From: Leptolinea sp964420995
GTDB lineage: Bacteria; Chloroflexota; Anaerolineae; Anaerolineales; Anaerolineaceae
Direction: 5' to 3'
Length of the DNA stretch: 64,000 nt
Assembly: GCA_964420995.1 (NCBI GenBank)
Contig: CAYQUX010000001.1
Span: 186,001-250,000 of the forward strand
Shown: piece by piece, positions 1 through 8,479 of the stretch
Position numbering within the stretch: the first letter of the stretch is position 1
How the letters are laid out: each line of letters starts with the position of its first letter
The notes under the pieces: model-generated
What the model saw: the letters and a program-made list of their open reading frames with translations, nothing else
Told to the model about the DNA's origin: nothing
Database searches by the model: none
Made by a program: the position numbers and the translations under genes

Positions 1-1
1 T

Positions 2-2158
2 CCATCCTTTGAGAAATTTGATTTGACACAAAAGCAGCTTTTAAATAATCAACCAATTTTTGTACCTGAAGTTTTCGCTATTCCAGACGAAGGTCGCCAT
101 GAAAAGGAAGTACTGATGAAATTAGGTCTAAATTCATTGGTTATATTTCCGCTCTGGATGTTTGGAGAATTCAAAGGGTACATTGGTTTTGGTGCAAGAA
201 AGGCGTATTCCTTCTGGTCAGAAAGAGAAAAAGGGTTGCTTGGTTTATTCCAGACAACCATTTGCAATGTTCTGGAAAGGTGTGAGCGTGAGAATAAGTT
301 GGAGGAAAGCCAGGAACTGTATCAAAAACTTCTTGAATTATCTCCAAATGCCGTTTTTCTCATACAAAATAGAACATTACTTTACACCAACCCTTCTGGA
401 GCACGATTGGCCGGTTACGAAGTTCCTGAAGAAATAAACGGGATGCCTGTTGAAGAAATTTTTCCCCCGGAAATTATTAAGGATTTCCTTCAACAATTTC
501 CCCAACCCCAGAAAATGGACAAAGCTATTCATGGTGAGATACGTTTGCAGATTAAGGCGAATGGAATTTTATTCGTTGAGTTCAGTTCACTGGTATTCAA
601 CATGAACGAGAAACCTGCATACCTGGTTATTGGTGTTGATATTACACATCGCAAGCGAATTGAACAGGAAATTGAAGAGAACCGAAAATATCTCAATGAA
701 ATCCTGAATATTTCCCCCATGGCAATATTTGTTTTTGACAGGCAAAAGAATCAAATTTCTTACTTCAATCCAGCCGCCAACAGAATCCTGGGGCTTACAG
801 ATCAGCAATTAACGACATATACAATCCCACAATTCATTTCCCATGTCCATCCAGACGATATTGAAAAAGCAGTAAAAATGTCCGAAAAACTTGGCCATTT
901 GCCATCCGGCAAGGTACTTGAGGGCGAATACCGGTGGCGTTGTCCAGATGGTGAGGTACGCTGGCTGCACTCCTTCCAGGTTGTGATCGCCCATAATGCA
1001 ACCGGGACAGCCTGGCAAACGTTAAATATTGTTCAGGATCTCTCTGACATTAAGAAAGCCCTTCAAAAACTCAGGCAGAGTGAAGATAAATATTACCGGT
1101 TGGTGCAGGATGTACCAGGGATTGTGTATCAAACCAGATGTGACGAATCATTTACCATTACATTTCTCTCTGACTATTACACGAAACTCACACAAATTGA
1201 TAAAAATTCCCTGATTAATAATAAAACTTCCACATGGGTCGATCAAGTTCACCCGGATGACCGCGAAAAATTATTTGCAGAATTTCAAAAAGCCAATAAT
1301 GGATCCGCATCTTTTGAAATTGAATACCGTCTGCTTAAGGCTGATGGCTCCTACCTGTGGGTGACAGACAGCGGTCGAATTATTTATAACGAAGAAAACA
1401 AACCATTGATTATCAATGGCATTATGACTGATATCAGCACCCAGAAGCGTGATTTGGAGGCCATGAGACAGCTTTCACAGGATAATTTAAAGCTGTTGGC
1501 ACAGGCCAGGCGCGACGCTGAAGCCAAAACCCTTTTATTGAATGAAGTAAACCATCGGGTTAAAAACAACATTGCCTCAATCATCGGGTTGATCGAACTG
1601 GAAAGTCAACGGAAGATCCAATCCGACACAGACCTACAGGCAACTCTTGTCGATATCAAAACGCGGATAAGCGGATTGGCGACAGTTCATGATATCTTAT
1701 CCTCAAATCAATGGGCGCCGGTAAAACTTGACCTGTTCATCCGCAAAGTGATTGACAGTGCGGCGTCATCCTCCCCCATTGGGAGAAGAATTTCGGTCAA
1801 TATTATTTGCCCTGATCATAATATTTGGATCAATTCCAGACAGGGAACGGCTCTGGCATTAATTATTAATGAGCTAACCACAAACTCCATCCGGCACGCC
1901 TTTTCAGAACGCCATAAAGGGACGATCACGGTATCCATACAGCGTGAAACCCTGACCGGGAACCGCCTGCAGGTCAGTTTTGCCGACGATGGTCCTGGAT
2001 GGCCGCCTGAGATATTAGATGGAAAAGGCGGGAATGTGGGAATGCAGGTGATACGTTTAAGCGCTGTCAGTCCACTATACGGTGATATTCAATTCAAAAA
2101 TCAAAATGGAGCGGTCGCTGTCATCACATTCAATCTGATCTCGCAAATGATTAAATGA
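2..2158 (+). CDS. GAF/multi-PAS sensor histidine kinase (HisKA_2 type), 5' end outside window
   Basis: The reading frame is open to the window edge, so the protein starts upstream; the first internal start-like codon is a TTG at 23. Numbering from that TTG, residues 1-95 look like the end of a GAF domain. Three PAS domains begin near 99, 224 and 356, the last two with PAC-like tails. A HisKA_2-type phosphoacceptor follows, with motif NEVNHRVKNN and His511. The C-terminal ATPase domain has an N-box (NELTTNSIRHA, about 616) and a G1 box (DDGPGW, about 655). I see no membrane segment, so sensing is probably cytosolic. HisKA_2 kinases usually pass phosphate to a separate response regulator, and none is adjacent here. 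The family call is firm; the ligand is unknown. Confidence 0.9.
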   Translation, partial: PSFEKFDLTQKQLLNNQPIFVPEVFAIPDEGRHEKEVLMKLGLNSLVIFPLWMFGEFKGYIGFGARKAYSFWSEREKGLLGLFQTTICNVLERCERENKLEESQELYQKLLELSPNAVFLIQNRTLLYTNPSGARLAGYEVPEEINGMPVEEIFPPEIIKDFLQQFPQPQKMDKAIHGEIRLQIKANGILFVEFSSLVFNMNEKPAYLVIGVDITHRKRIEQEIEENRKYLNEILNISPMAIFVFDRQKNQISYFNPAANRILGLTDQQLTTYTIPQFISHVHPDDIEKAVKMSEKLGHLPSGKVLEGEYRWRCPDGEVRWLHSFQVVIAHNATGTAWQTLNIVQDLSDIKKALQKLRQSEDKYYRLVQDVPGIVYQTRCDESFTITFLSDYYTKLTQIDKNSLINNKTSTWVDQVHPDDREKLFAEFQKANNGSASFEIEYRLLKADGSYLWVTDSGRIIYNEENKPLIINGIMTDISTQKRDLEAMRQLSQDNLKLLAQARRDAEAKTLLLNEVNHRVKNNIASIIGLIELESQRKIQSDTDLQATLVDIKTRISGLATVHDILSSNQWAPVKLDLFIRKVIDSAASSSPIGRRISVNIICPDHNIWINSRQGTALALIINELTTNSIRHAFSERHKGTITVSIQRETLTGNRLQVSFADDGPGWPPEILDGKGGNVGMQVIRLSAVSPLYGDIQFKNQNGAVAVITFNLISQMIK

Positions 2159-2310
2159 TTTTTCTTGAAAGCAGCCTGATAACCATTGTTCTGAAGCAGG
2201 AGTTCGATTCAGCGTTGGATTATTCCCGGTAATTTCAAAAAAGGGATTGACTACCCTCATAGACATGCGATACGCTGAACAAAATCCCCGTGGACATTTA
2301 GTCCTGCTTG

Positions 2311-2383
2311 AGCCACCGATGGGACTCGGACCCATGACCTGGCGTTTACGAAACGTCTGCTCTACCAACTGAGCTACGGTGGC
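2311..2383 (-). tRNA. tRNA-Thr (anticodon CGT)
   Basis: The minus strand folds as a cloverleaf: acceptor GCCACCG/CGGTGGC, D-arm GCTC..GAGC, anticodon loop TTCGTAA, T-arm ATGGG/CCCAT. Anticodon CGT reads the threonine codon ACG. The anticodon stem has an A-C mismatch at its second pair. CCA is not encoded. It is a single isolated tRNA gene between two plus-strand genes. Confidence 0.93.
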
Positions 2384-2392
2384 GTGGGTGGG

Positions 2393-2398
2393 ATTATA
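2393..2398 (-). promoter_or_regulatory. -10 element of tRNA-Thr
   Basis: A TATAAT on the minus strand lies 10 bases upstream of the mature 5' end of tRNA-Thr. No good -35 hexamer is visible at the usual spacing. Confidence 0.5.
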
Positions 2399-2435
2399 CC
2401 AAACCAACTGGTGAAAATACAATACAATTGAGCGT

Positions 2436-3716
2436 ATGAAAATTGCCATGCTCTCCTTTCACACCTGCCCTCTGGCCACCCTTGGCGGCAAAGACACAGG
2501 CGGAATGAATGTTTATGTCCGCGATCTGACCAGTCACCTTGGTCGGGCTGGCCTGCATGTCGACGTGTACACCCGTTCTCAGGACGAGCATGTTCCGCAC
2601 GTTCTACATGACCTCGGTTACGGAAATCGGGTGGTACATATCCCCGCCGGACCGGAAGAACCGTTGCCGAAGCAACAACTTTCCACTTACCTGCCAGAAT
2701 TCACCCGGGGCATTCTGGAGTTCACCCACCAGCGTGGATTGGAGTATGACATTATTCATAGCCATTATTGGATGTCAGGAATCAGCGCCATTGCACTGCG
2801 TGAAAAATGGAATGTACCCGTCATTAATATGTTTCATACGCTTGGTTTGATGAAAAATCGCATCGCCCGATCCGAATCTGAAATAGAAGGAGAATATCGA
2901 ATAGATGGCGAACGCCGTGTAATCCGTGATTCAAACCGGCTGGTGGCCGCCACAATCGCCGAAAGAGCCCAATTGGAGCTGCTTTACCAGGCGGAGGCGG
3001 CAAAAATAAAGGTCATACCGCCAGGCGTTGATCTAGCAAGGTTTTATCCCATATCGAAAGATGAAGCCAAAACAGTGATTGGAATTCCACAGGAAGATCG
3101 GATGATCCTGTTTGTTGGCCGCATCGAACCACTAAAAGGTTTGGACACACTATTACACGCGTTGGCGATAATGAGAAAAGGAGATATAAAAGACTGCTGC
3201 CCTGTTTATCTTGTAGTGATAGGTGGAGATCCGGATGAGTCACCCGAGACCATGAACGCCGAGATGTCACGGCTTCTTACCCTGCGAGATGAACTCGACC
3301 TGGGAGACATGGTGATTTTTCTCGGGAAGCGCGCCCAGGACACGCTACCCTATTACTACTCCGCGGCAGAAATCGTTGTTGTTCCTTCTTATTATGAATC
3401 TTTTGGCATGGTCGCGCTCGAAGCAATGGCCTGTGGCACTCCCGTTGTAGCCTCACAGGTAGGCGGACTGGCTTACCTGGTGCAGGATGGAATTACCGGT
3501 TATGTTGTTCCGGATGGTGATTCCCGGGCATTAAGTGAAAGGTTGATCCAGCTAAGCCGGGATGATGAATTGCGTGTCCGTCTTGGGAATCAGGCCGCCG
3601 CGGCTGCCCGTTCGTATGGATGGGAAATCATTGCCAATCAGATCATCAGGTTATATGATGAAACTTTTCAGGATCCCAACCCTTCACAAAGTGGTTTGCA
3701 CCTGGAAGCTTCCTGA
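2436..3716 (+). CDS. GT4-family glycosyltransferase, MshA/sucrose-phosphate synthase-like
   Basis: This 426-residue retaining GT-B glycosyltransferase has the N-terminal glycine-rich acceptor loop (GGKDTGGMNVYV, about 18-29) typical of MshA and sucrose-phosphate synthase relatives. The C-terminal Glycos_transf_1 domain has the EX7E motif (E321 and E329) in a YESFGMVALEAM context, which binds the nucleotide-sugar. It should move a sugar from an NDP-sugar to a small acceptor in the cytosol. The acceptor cannot be read from sequence. No mycothiol genes are nearby, so I do not call it mshA. It stands alone on the plus strand and ends one base before the convergent dinB stop. Confidence 0.88.
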   Translation: MKIAMLSFHTCPLATLGGKDTGGMNVYVRDLTSHLGRAGLHVDVYTRSQDEHVPHVLHDLGYGNRVVHIPAGPEEPLPKQQLSTYLPEFTRGILEFTHQRGLEYDIIHSHYWMSGISAIALREKWNVPVINMFHTLGLMKNRIARSESEIEGEYRIDGERRVIRDSNRLVAATIAERAQLELLYQAEAAKIKVIPPGVDLARFYPISKDEAKTVIGIPQEDRMILFVGRIEPLKGLDTLLHALAIMRKGDIKDCCPVYLVVIGGDPDESPETMNAEMSRLLTLRDELDLGDMVIFLGKRAQDTLPYYYSAAEIVVVPSYYESFGMVALEAMACGTPVVASQVGGLAYLVQDGITGYVVPDGDSRALSERLIQLSRDDELRVRLGNQAAAAARSYGWEIIANQIIRLYDETFQDPNPSQSGLHLEAS

Positions 3717-4925
3717 TCATTCTTCCTCATGATCATCCCTACGCAGGTCAAAACCATGCATTACAATCTTTTCACCAAAGCGTTGTCTCAGTTCATCGAC
3801 GGAACGTAGAAGCCGGTCTTCTTTTCCGCTCTGAAAATCCAGTAGGTTCATCTGAATCGGTTGATCGGACAATTGGGAAGTGCCCACTCCGATCAACCGT
3901 ACCTCTTTCCCTTCAGGCCAGTAGCGCGTGAACAGATCAAGCGCGGTTTGCTCAATCACAGAGTCATGGTCGGTAGGATTGGACAATGAGATTTGTCGGG
4001 TATGGGTTTCAAAATTTGCCCAGCGAATCTTGATTCGCACCGTGCGTGCTTTTAACCCCTGTTTTCTCAACTGGCTGGCTACCCGCGAGGACAACCGCTT
4101 GATGGTTTTGACCAGTATATTTCTATCACGAACATCCTTTTCGAAGGTCGTCTCCTGACTGATCGATTTCACGGAGTGATCGGCCTGAACCGGGCGGTCA
4201 TCTTCTCCCCTGGCGCGTTCAACCAGATCAAGGCCGGATTGACCGAACATCCTCACAGCCTCTAGCGCATCAAGAAGGGCGATTTCACCGACAGTCCGGA
4301 TTCCAAGGGCTGTCAATCTTTCAGCCGTTTTCGGTCCAACTCCCCAAAGGGCATCTACTGGAAGGGGCGCAAGAAATTCTGCCTCTTTACCCGGTTCAAC
4401 AATGGTTATCGCGTTAGGCGGGGTGGGGTCTTGATGATGATGTTTCCCAAAATCGTTGGCCATTTTGGCAACCAATTTATTGGAAGCGGCTCCAATGGAA
4501 CATGGCAACCGGGTTTCTCGGTTAATACGAGCCTGTAGGCTGCGGGCAATCTGCCGCGGCGTTTCCGGGAGATCTGATACATCCATGAAAGCTTCGTCAA
4601 TGGAAAGCGGCTCCACCAGCGGGGTCAGGTCCGCGATAATCGCCATCACCTCACGCGATTTCTCCTCGTAATTGGCATGCGCCGAAGATACCAGAATCAG
4701 ATGCGGACATAGTCTTAAAGCCTGCCCGGTTGGCATGGCCGAATGCACGCCGTATTTCCGGGCGGCGTAAGAGGCTGTGGAAACCACACCCCGGCTGCCC
4801 GGCTGCCCGCCAACAGCAAAGGCTTTACCTTTCAACGAAGGGTCCCTTAATTCTTCTACTGAGCAGAAGAAAGCATCCAGATCCATGTGCAAAATCTTGC
4901 GGGGTTTCACACGCAGCCTGGCCAT
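3717..4925 (-). CDS. dinB: DNA polymerase IV (Y-family translesion polymerase)
   Basis: The 402-residue protein has the Y-family palm signatures: MDLDAFF near residues 14-20 and SIDEAF with D110/E111, giving the metal-binding acidic residues. A helix-hairpin-helix region (LWGVGPKTAERL) and a little-finger domain follow. It copies damaged DNA templates. The C-terminus lacks a clear beta-clamp peptide, although QMNLLDF near the end is a candidate. The start ATG at 4925 has an AGGA ribosome site about 8 bases upstream. It converges on the glycosyltransferase gene with no space between the stop codons. Confidence 0.95.
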   Translation of the reverse strand: MARLRVKPRKILHMDLDAFFCSVEELRDPSLKGKAFAVGGQPGSRGVVSTASYAARKYGVHSAMPTGQALRLCPHLILVSSAHANYEEKSREVMAIIADLTPLVEPLSIDEAFMDVSDLPETPRQIARSLQARINRETRLPCSIGAASNKLVAKMANDFGKHHHQDPTPPNAITIVEPGKEAEFLAPLPVDALWGVGPKTAERLTALGIRTVGEIALLDALEAVRMFGQSGLDLVERARGEDDRPVQADHSVKSISQETTFEKDVRDRNILVKTIKRLSSRVASQLRKQGLKARTVRIKIRWANFETHTRQISLSNPTDHDSVIEQTALDLFTRYWPEGKEVRLIGVGTSQLSDQPIQMNLLDFQSGKEDRLLRSVDELRQRFGEKIVMHGFDLRRDDHEEE

Positions 4926-4988
4926 TAATTATCCTGAGAAAAGATTTTTTTCATATATTCCACCCCGGGTATTTCCAAGGGAGAAATG

Positions 4989-5450
4989 CTATATAGCATG
5001 GCAAGATAACTCCAGGAAGTAGGTCAAAAAAATGGCCCAGGAAATCCAACATTCCGCAACGGTCTTCATAGAGTTGATAGCAAAAAGTGTGACAAATCGA
5101 TTGATCAACCGGGCTACCAGTCGTCTGGCAGAATTTATAATTATCAGAATTTCCACATCGATCGATCTCTGCATCATTTTTTGCGATTCATAGACATTTT
5201 CAATATCAGTAGAATTTCCAAAATCAGGTCTGGAACAGGAAAATTTCCCCACCAAAATCAGAAATATATCTATTTCTCCGATGCATTCGGGAAGTACAGC
5301 GTTTTCAACAGGTATTATCGGCCAGGCTGACCTGGTTTGCAACCATTCATGCATCAACAAGGCTCTTATGAATGAGCTTTCCGCTGAACCGATCAGGAGT
5401 CGGGTAGTATCTGCAAGACGTATCATGCCGTCGGAAAATCCTGTTTCCAA
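4989..5450 (-). CDS. Doubtful hypothetical ORF, possibly a decayed gene
   Basis: This is an open frame of 153 codons starting at TTG with no ribosome site. I recognise no family. The part around residues 15-60 vaguely resembles the start of a receiver-like fold (RLLIGSAESSFIRAL), but no phosphoacceptor pattern is clear. In another frame just upstream, a GTG or ATG start (5529, 5478) reads into this region and stops near 5428. That is compatible with an old frameshift. The C-terminal third has a composition unlike a real protein. It may be noise. Confidence 0.25.
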   Translation of the reverse strand: METGFSDGMIRLADTTRLLIGSAESSFIRALLMHEWLQTRSAWPIIPVENAVLPECIGEIDIFLILVGKFSCSRPDFGNSTDIENVYESQKMMQRSIDVEILIIINSARRLVARLINRFVTLFAINSMKTVAECWISWAIFLTYFLELSCHAI

Positions 5451-5913
5451 ACCAGCTTTTTTTGTTTTGGCATGGACTGAATTTGATCCATTACGTTATT
5501 GGGGCCAAGAGGTATCTTCAACACGTTAACATCCAGATTTAAAAAGACATGTTTTTATATAGAAATATTGTACCATATACGTAAATAACCTCTTTATACG
5601 GGGGTCTTGTAGAGTGTTGTACAATAGAGTCATAGCATCCGATTTTATTTACTGGTTTCGTACTCAATAGCGACTACAAAAACTGTTCTGAATACATTTT
5701 ATTGGAAAAGAATTTTTCAATTAAAGCGGCTGTTTCCGCTCCTGACAGATGGAGATGTTTTTGGGGATAAATCCGCGATCACCAATAATCACTTCGCCAA
5801 AAAACACTCATTTTTGCGCTTTACTTAATTAGAGAATCGTAGAATACTAAAGAACACAATACTGGCACTAAGAATTAAGTCGATTTTTTGTTGAACTTTA
5901 ATAATCGTTCCAT

Positions 5914-6010
5914 CCCGGCAACTCATCGCTGAAAGGTTGCGATGACTCTACTATCCAGTCGTAAGCCAAAAAGCAATTCGGCAAGGGTATCAGGGTATGC
6001 CTGAAGGAGG
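5914..6010 (+). promoter_or_regulatory. Candidate structured 5' leader of the NuoEF gene
   Basis: Several short inverted repeats follow one another before the start: TCATCGC..GCGATGA (loop TGAAAGGTT), GACT..AGTC, GCC..GGC, and TCAGG..CCTGA directly before the AAGGAGG ribosome site. The first helix competes with a GCAAC..GTTGC pairing that shares bases. This pattern could be a regulatory leader, but it matches no riboswitch class I can name. Confidence 0.3.
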
Positions 6011-6016
6011 TTTGGT

Positions 6017-7747
6017 ATGGAAAACACAGAAGTTATCATCCTTCCAGAACTCTCCATGTTTTTCAGTACGATGCATTCCCAGGCGGGGGATGGGCGGTCT
6101 GCGTTATTGCCTTGCTTGCATGCAGCCCAGGACCTTTATGGTTATATATCCGATGAGGCTATTTCTGAAATTGCCATAAATCTAGCTGTATCAAAAAAAG
6201 AAATTCTTGAGATCATTGATTTTTATCCATTATTTCTAAGAAAACCTGCCAGGAAAACAATTCTGCATGTTTGTAATGATCCGTTATGCAAACTGGCGGG
6301 TGTGGATACCATCTTCAAGACCATTCATCATCCTAACGACGAAGAAAGTACAGACGGGGAAGTTATCAATGAAAAAGCTCCTTGCCTAGGTCTTTGCGCG
6401 CACACTCCCTCCGTGTACGTTGAGGCGAATCTGCTTCGTATCCCCGTTAACAATGAAAGCCGGATACAGGCAGGTAAAACCATATTTCCATCACGAACTG
6501 AGATCCTAGGTAACACCAGGATCATCACCCCGCGCTGTGGAATGGGGAAGTCATTCGGGTTGGTGGATTACTGGAGTCATGACGGATACCAGGCTTTGAA
6601 ACGAGCCCTTTCCATGACAGGAAACGAAATCATTGAAGAAGTAAAGATCACCGGTTTGACAGGCCGTGGTGGCGAGGCGCTCTTGACCGGTGTCAAATGG
6701 GAAAAAACCTCCAATTCCGGTAGTAAAACCCGCTATATCGTTTGCAATGGAGCTGAAGCGGATCCCACAGTCTTTAAAGATAGAGTATTACTTGAAGATG
6801 ATCCTCATAGCGTTCTGGAAGGAATGATCATTGCCGCACACGCAATTAAAGCCTCTCAGGGGTATATTTTCATCAATGGAGAATATAAACTCGCCCTTAA
6901 TTCGATCTCGAGGGCAATCACTGATGCCAGGGAAGCCGGTTTTCTGGGAAGGAATATTATGGGAACCGGTTTTAATTTTGATATTGAAGTGCGTCAGGGT
7001 GCGGGACGGTATATATGTGGGGAAGATACCGCTCTACTTGAAGCAATTGAGGGTAATCGCTCCATTCCAAGAAAGAAACCACCCTTTCCTACGTCACACG
7101 GTCTATTTGACATGCCAACCGTGATAAACAACGTAGAAACCTTCTGCAATATCCCTCCCATCATCCGTATGGGTTCCTCTGAATATCGAAAGATAGGAAC
7201 AGAAACATCAAAAGGCACATTGCTTGTTTGCCTGTTGGGAGATGTTTCGAAACCAGGATTGGCGGAAATCCCGTTTGGAACTTCCTTCCGTGAATTGATC
7301 TTTGAGCTGGGTGGCGGTTTAATGGAAGGTCACACCTTTCAGGCGGCCATCGTGGGAGGCGTAACAGGTAAATTCCTATGCAATGAAGAAATGAATATCA
7401 GGATTTCTCTTGAAAGCTTGAAAAAGAATGGTTTTTCCCTGGGCCCGACATCTGTGGTAGTACTGGATAGTACGCGAAATTTGAGGGTCATCCTGGCACG
7501 CATAGGTAGTTTTCTGGCCGGCGAATCCTGTGGACTCGGGAAATCCTGTGTTGAAGGGACACTCGCCCAGAAAGCACTATTGGAAAAATTCAGGAAAACC
7601 AGATTAGCTCCAGAAGATATCCGGCATTATCGGGAAACATTATATGCCATGCAAAAATCCGCTCAATGCAATTTTGGGAAAACTGCTGCCAATCTGGCCC
7701 GTTCTGCGTACCAAAAATGGCCGTCAAAATTTATGAATTTGGAGTAG
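6017..7747 (+). CDS. NuoE-NuoF-like fusion flavoprotein, divergent
   Basis: Residues 1-140 resemble NuoE (24 kDa, thioredoxin-like [2Fe-2S]) with ligands C86, C91, C123 and C127 in the normal C-x4-C and C-x3-C pattern. Residues 165-575 resemble NuoF (51 kDa FMN/NADH subunit) with GAGRYICGEDTALLE at 328-342 and the conserved PPFPTS region. Differences from NuoF matter: the glycine-rich loop reads GLTGRGGEALLTG, the nucleotide-site segment reads CNGAEADPTVFKDR, and the C-terminal [4Fe-4S] motif keeps C505, C511 and C551 but has Gly508 where the second cysteine should be. No other complex I, hydrogenase or formate dehydrogenase subunit is nearby. The ATG at 6017 follows a strong AAGGAGG site. 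The fold assignment is firm; the redox reaction is not established. Confidence 0.85.
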   Translation: MENTEVIILPELSMFFSTMHSQAGDGRSALLPCLHAAQDLYGYISDEAISEIAINLAVSKKEILEIIDFYPLFLRKPARKTILHVCNDPLCKLAGVDTIFKTIHHPNDEESTDGEVINEKAPCLGLCAHTPSVYVEANLLRIPVNNESRIQAGKTIFPSRTEILGNTRIITPRCGMGKSFGLVDYWSHDGYQALKRALSMTGNEIIEEVKITGLTGRGGEALLTGVKWEKTSNSGSKTRYIVCNGAEADPTVFKDRVLLEDDPHSVLEGMIIAAHAIKASQGYIFINGEYKLALNSISRAITDAREAGFLGRNIMGTGFNFDIEVRQGAGRYICGEDTALLEAIEGNRSIPRKKPPFPTSHGLFDMPTVINNVETFCNIPPIIRMGSSEYRKIGTETSKGTLLVCLLGDVSKPGLAEIPFGTSFRELIFELGGGLMEGHTFQAAIVGGVTGKFLCNEEMNIRISLESLKKNGFSLGPTSVVVLDSTRNLRVILARIGSFLAGESCGLGKSCVEGTLAQKALLEKFRKTRLAPEDIRHYRETLYAMQKSAQCNFGKTAANLARSAYQKWPSKFMNLE

Positions 7748-7792
7748 TAATCAGATTTTCCAATATAAAATAATCAGGCAATGATAGAAAGA

Positions 7793-7832
7793 AGCGGATC
7801 AATAAAACCAATTATGGTTTCATTGATCCGCT
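7793..7832. terminator. Bidirectional hairpin terminator
   Basis: A 17-bp stem (7793-7809 pairing with 7816-7832, one G-T type mismatch) closes a six-base loop. T-rich sequence follows on the plus side. It lies between the convergent NuoEF gene and the minus-strand small-protein operon and probably serves both. Confidence 0.8.
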
Positions 7833-7894
7833 CTTCTATTTCAGGAAAGTTAAGTCAGGTATCAGGCAATCCGTTACTGCTCTTAATACGTGGA

Positions 7895-8083
7895 TCAGAA
7901 AGTACCTTTATCCAGTTTTTTCACCAGGTCAAGGAATTCATTCCATTCCTCTGTGAAAAAATGGAGGGTAACGTTGTTCAAATCCAGATGGTAGGTACTC
8001 TCTCCATCCGGTTCTTCTGCTTTCCAGGCCATGTAATTTTCTGTCTCGCCCAGTGTTTTTACCATAGGTTCTGAATCAGCCAT
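7895..8083 (-). CDS. Small hypothetical protein (62 aa)
   Basis: This acidic 62-residue protein has no signal peptide or membrane segment. The ATG at 8083 has a strong ribosome site (AAGGAGCGAGAA before ATG), which supports a real gene. It lies 12 bases after the 127-residue membrane protein gene in the same direction, so it is probably the last gene of the FHA/AI-2E cluster. The C-terminal half (LHFFTEEWNEFLDLVKKL) is predicted helical. I do not recognise the family. Confidence 0.7.
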   Translation of the reverse strand: MADSEPMVKTLGETENYMAWKAEEPDGESTYHLDLNNVTLHFFTEEWNEFLDLVKKLDKGTF

Positions 8084-8095
8084 TTCTCGCTCCTT

Positions 8096-8479
8096 TTATT
8101 TCTTCAAGGGTTTCCAAATATCATCGCCTTCCAGGGAAAGCAGATCAAATGATTTGGTATTGAAGTTGAAGATGCAATTATAATTCCCGCGCACAATAAT
8201 TCCAGATGCATTTGGGGCGTCAATATTTCCTGTCACCTGGTACCGGTCATTTCCCAGCGACATTACCTTTTTGCTTGAAAACTTTGCATTAACGGCACTG
8301 CGCAACGATGCTTTTACCACTTCTTCACAACGAATTACCGCCTTGCTCTGATCATCCATGGAGGAGCCAGATTTAATAGTATCGGGAACATAATCCTGTA
8401 GAAGGATAACCGCGCCCACCCCGAGAGCCAATACCACCAAAATGATCAGAATAAACACAACAGGGGAGTCTTTTTTCAT
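8096..8479 (-). CDS. Membrane-anchored hypothetical protein (127 aa)
   Basis: Residues 7-27 form one hydrophobic anchor (FILIILVVLALGVGAVILL) after a short basic start. The rest (about 100 residues) should face outside and contains a beta-rich segment with two cysteines, C51 and C101, that could pair. Its ATG overlaps the stop of the AI-2E family gene (ATGA), so the two are translationally coupled. No known domain was recognised. Confidence 0.75.
   Translation of the reverse strand: MKKDSPVVFILIILVVLALGVGAVILLQDYVPDTIKSGSSMDDQSKAVIRCEEVVKASLRSAVNAKFSSKKVMSLGNDRYQVTGNIDAPNASGIIVRGNYNCIFNFNTKSFDLLSLEGDDIWKPLKK

Larger units (their letters stand above)
4926..6016. other. Gene-poor 1.1-kb stretch before the NuoEF gene
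   Basis: This stretch holds the doubtful minus-strand ORF described separately (4989-5450), an AT-rich segment (about 5530-5880) with no convincing ORF, and a segment of successive short inverted repeats just before the NuoEF start. No tRNA or terminator was recognised. Confidence 0.6.

Noticed and set aside
2075..2449. Long minus-strand ORF over the histidine kinase end and tRNA-Thr
   Set aside because: It runs through the complete tRNA gene and the coding end of the kinase, and has no ribosome site or family.
5914..6010. Cyclic-di-GMP-I riboswitch
   Set aside because: The GAAA loop and GGCAA look suggestive, but the conserved core sequence and stem order do not match.
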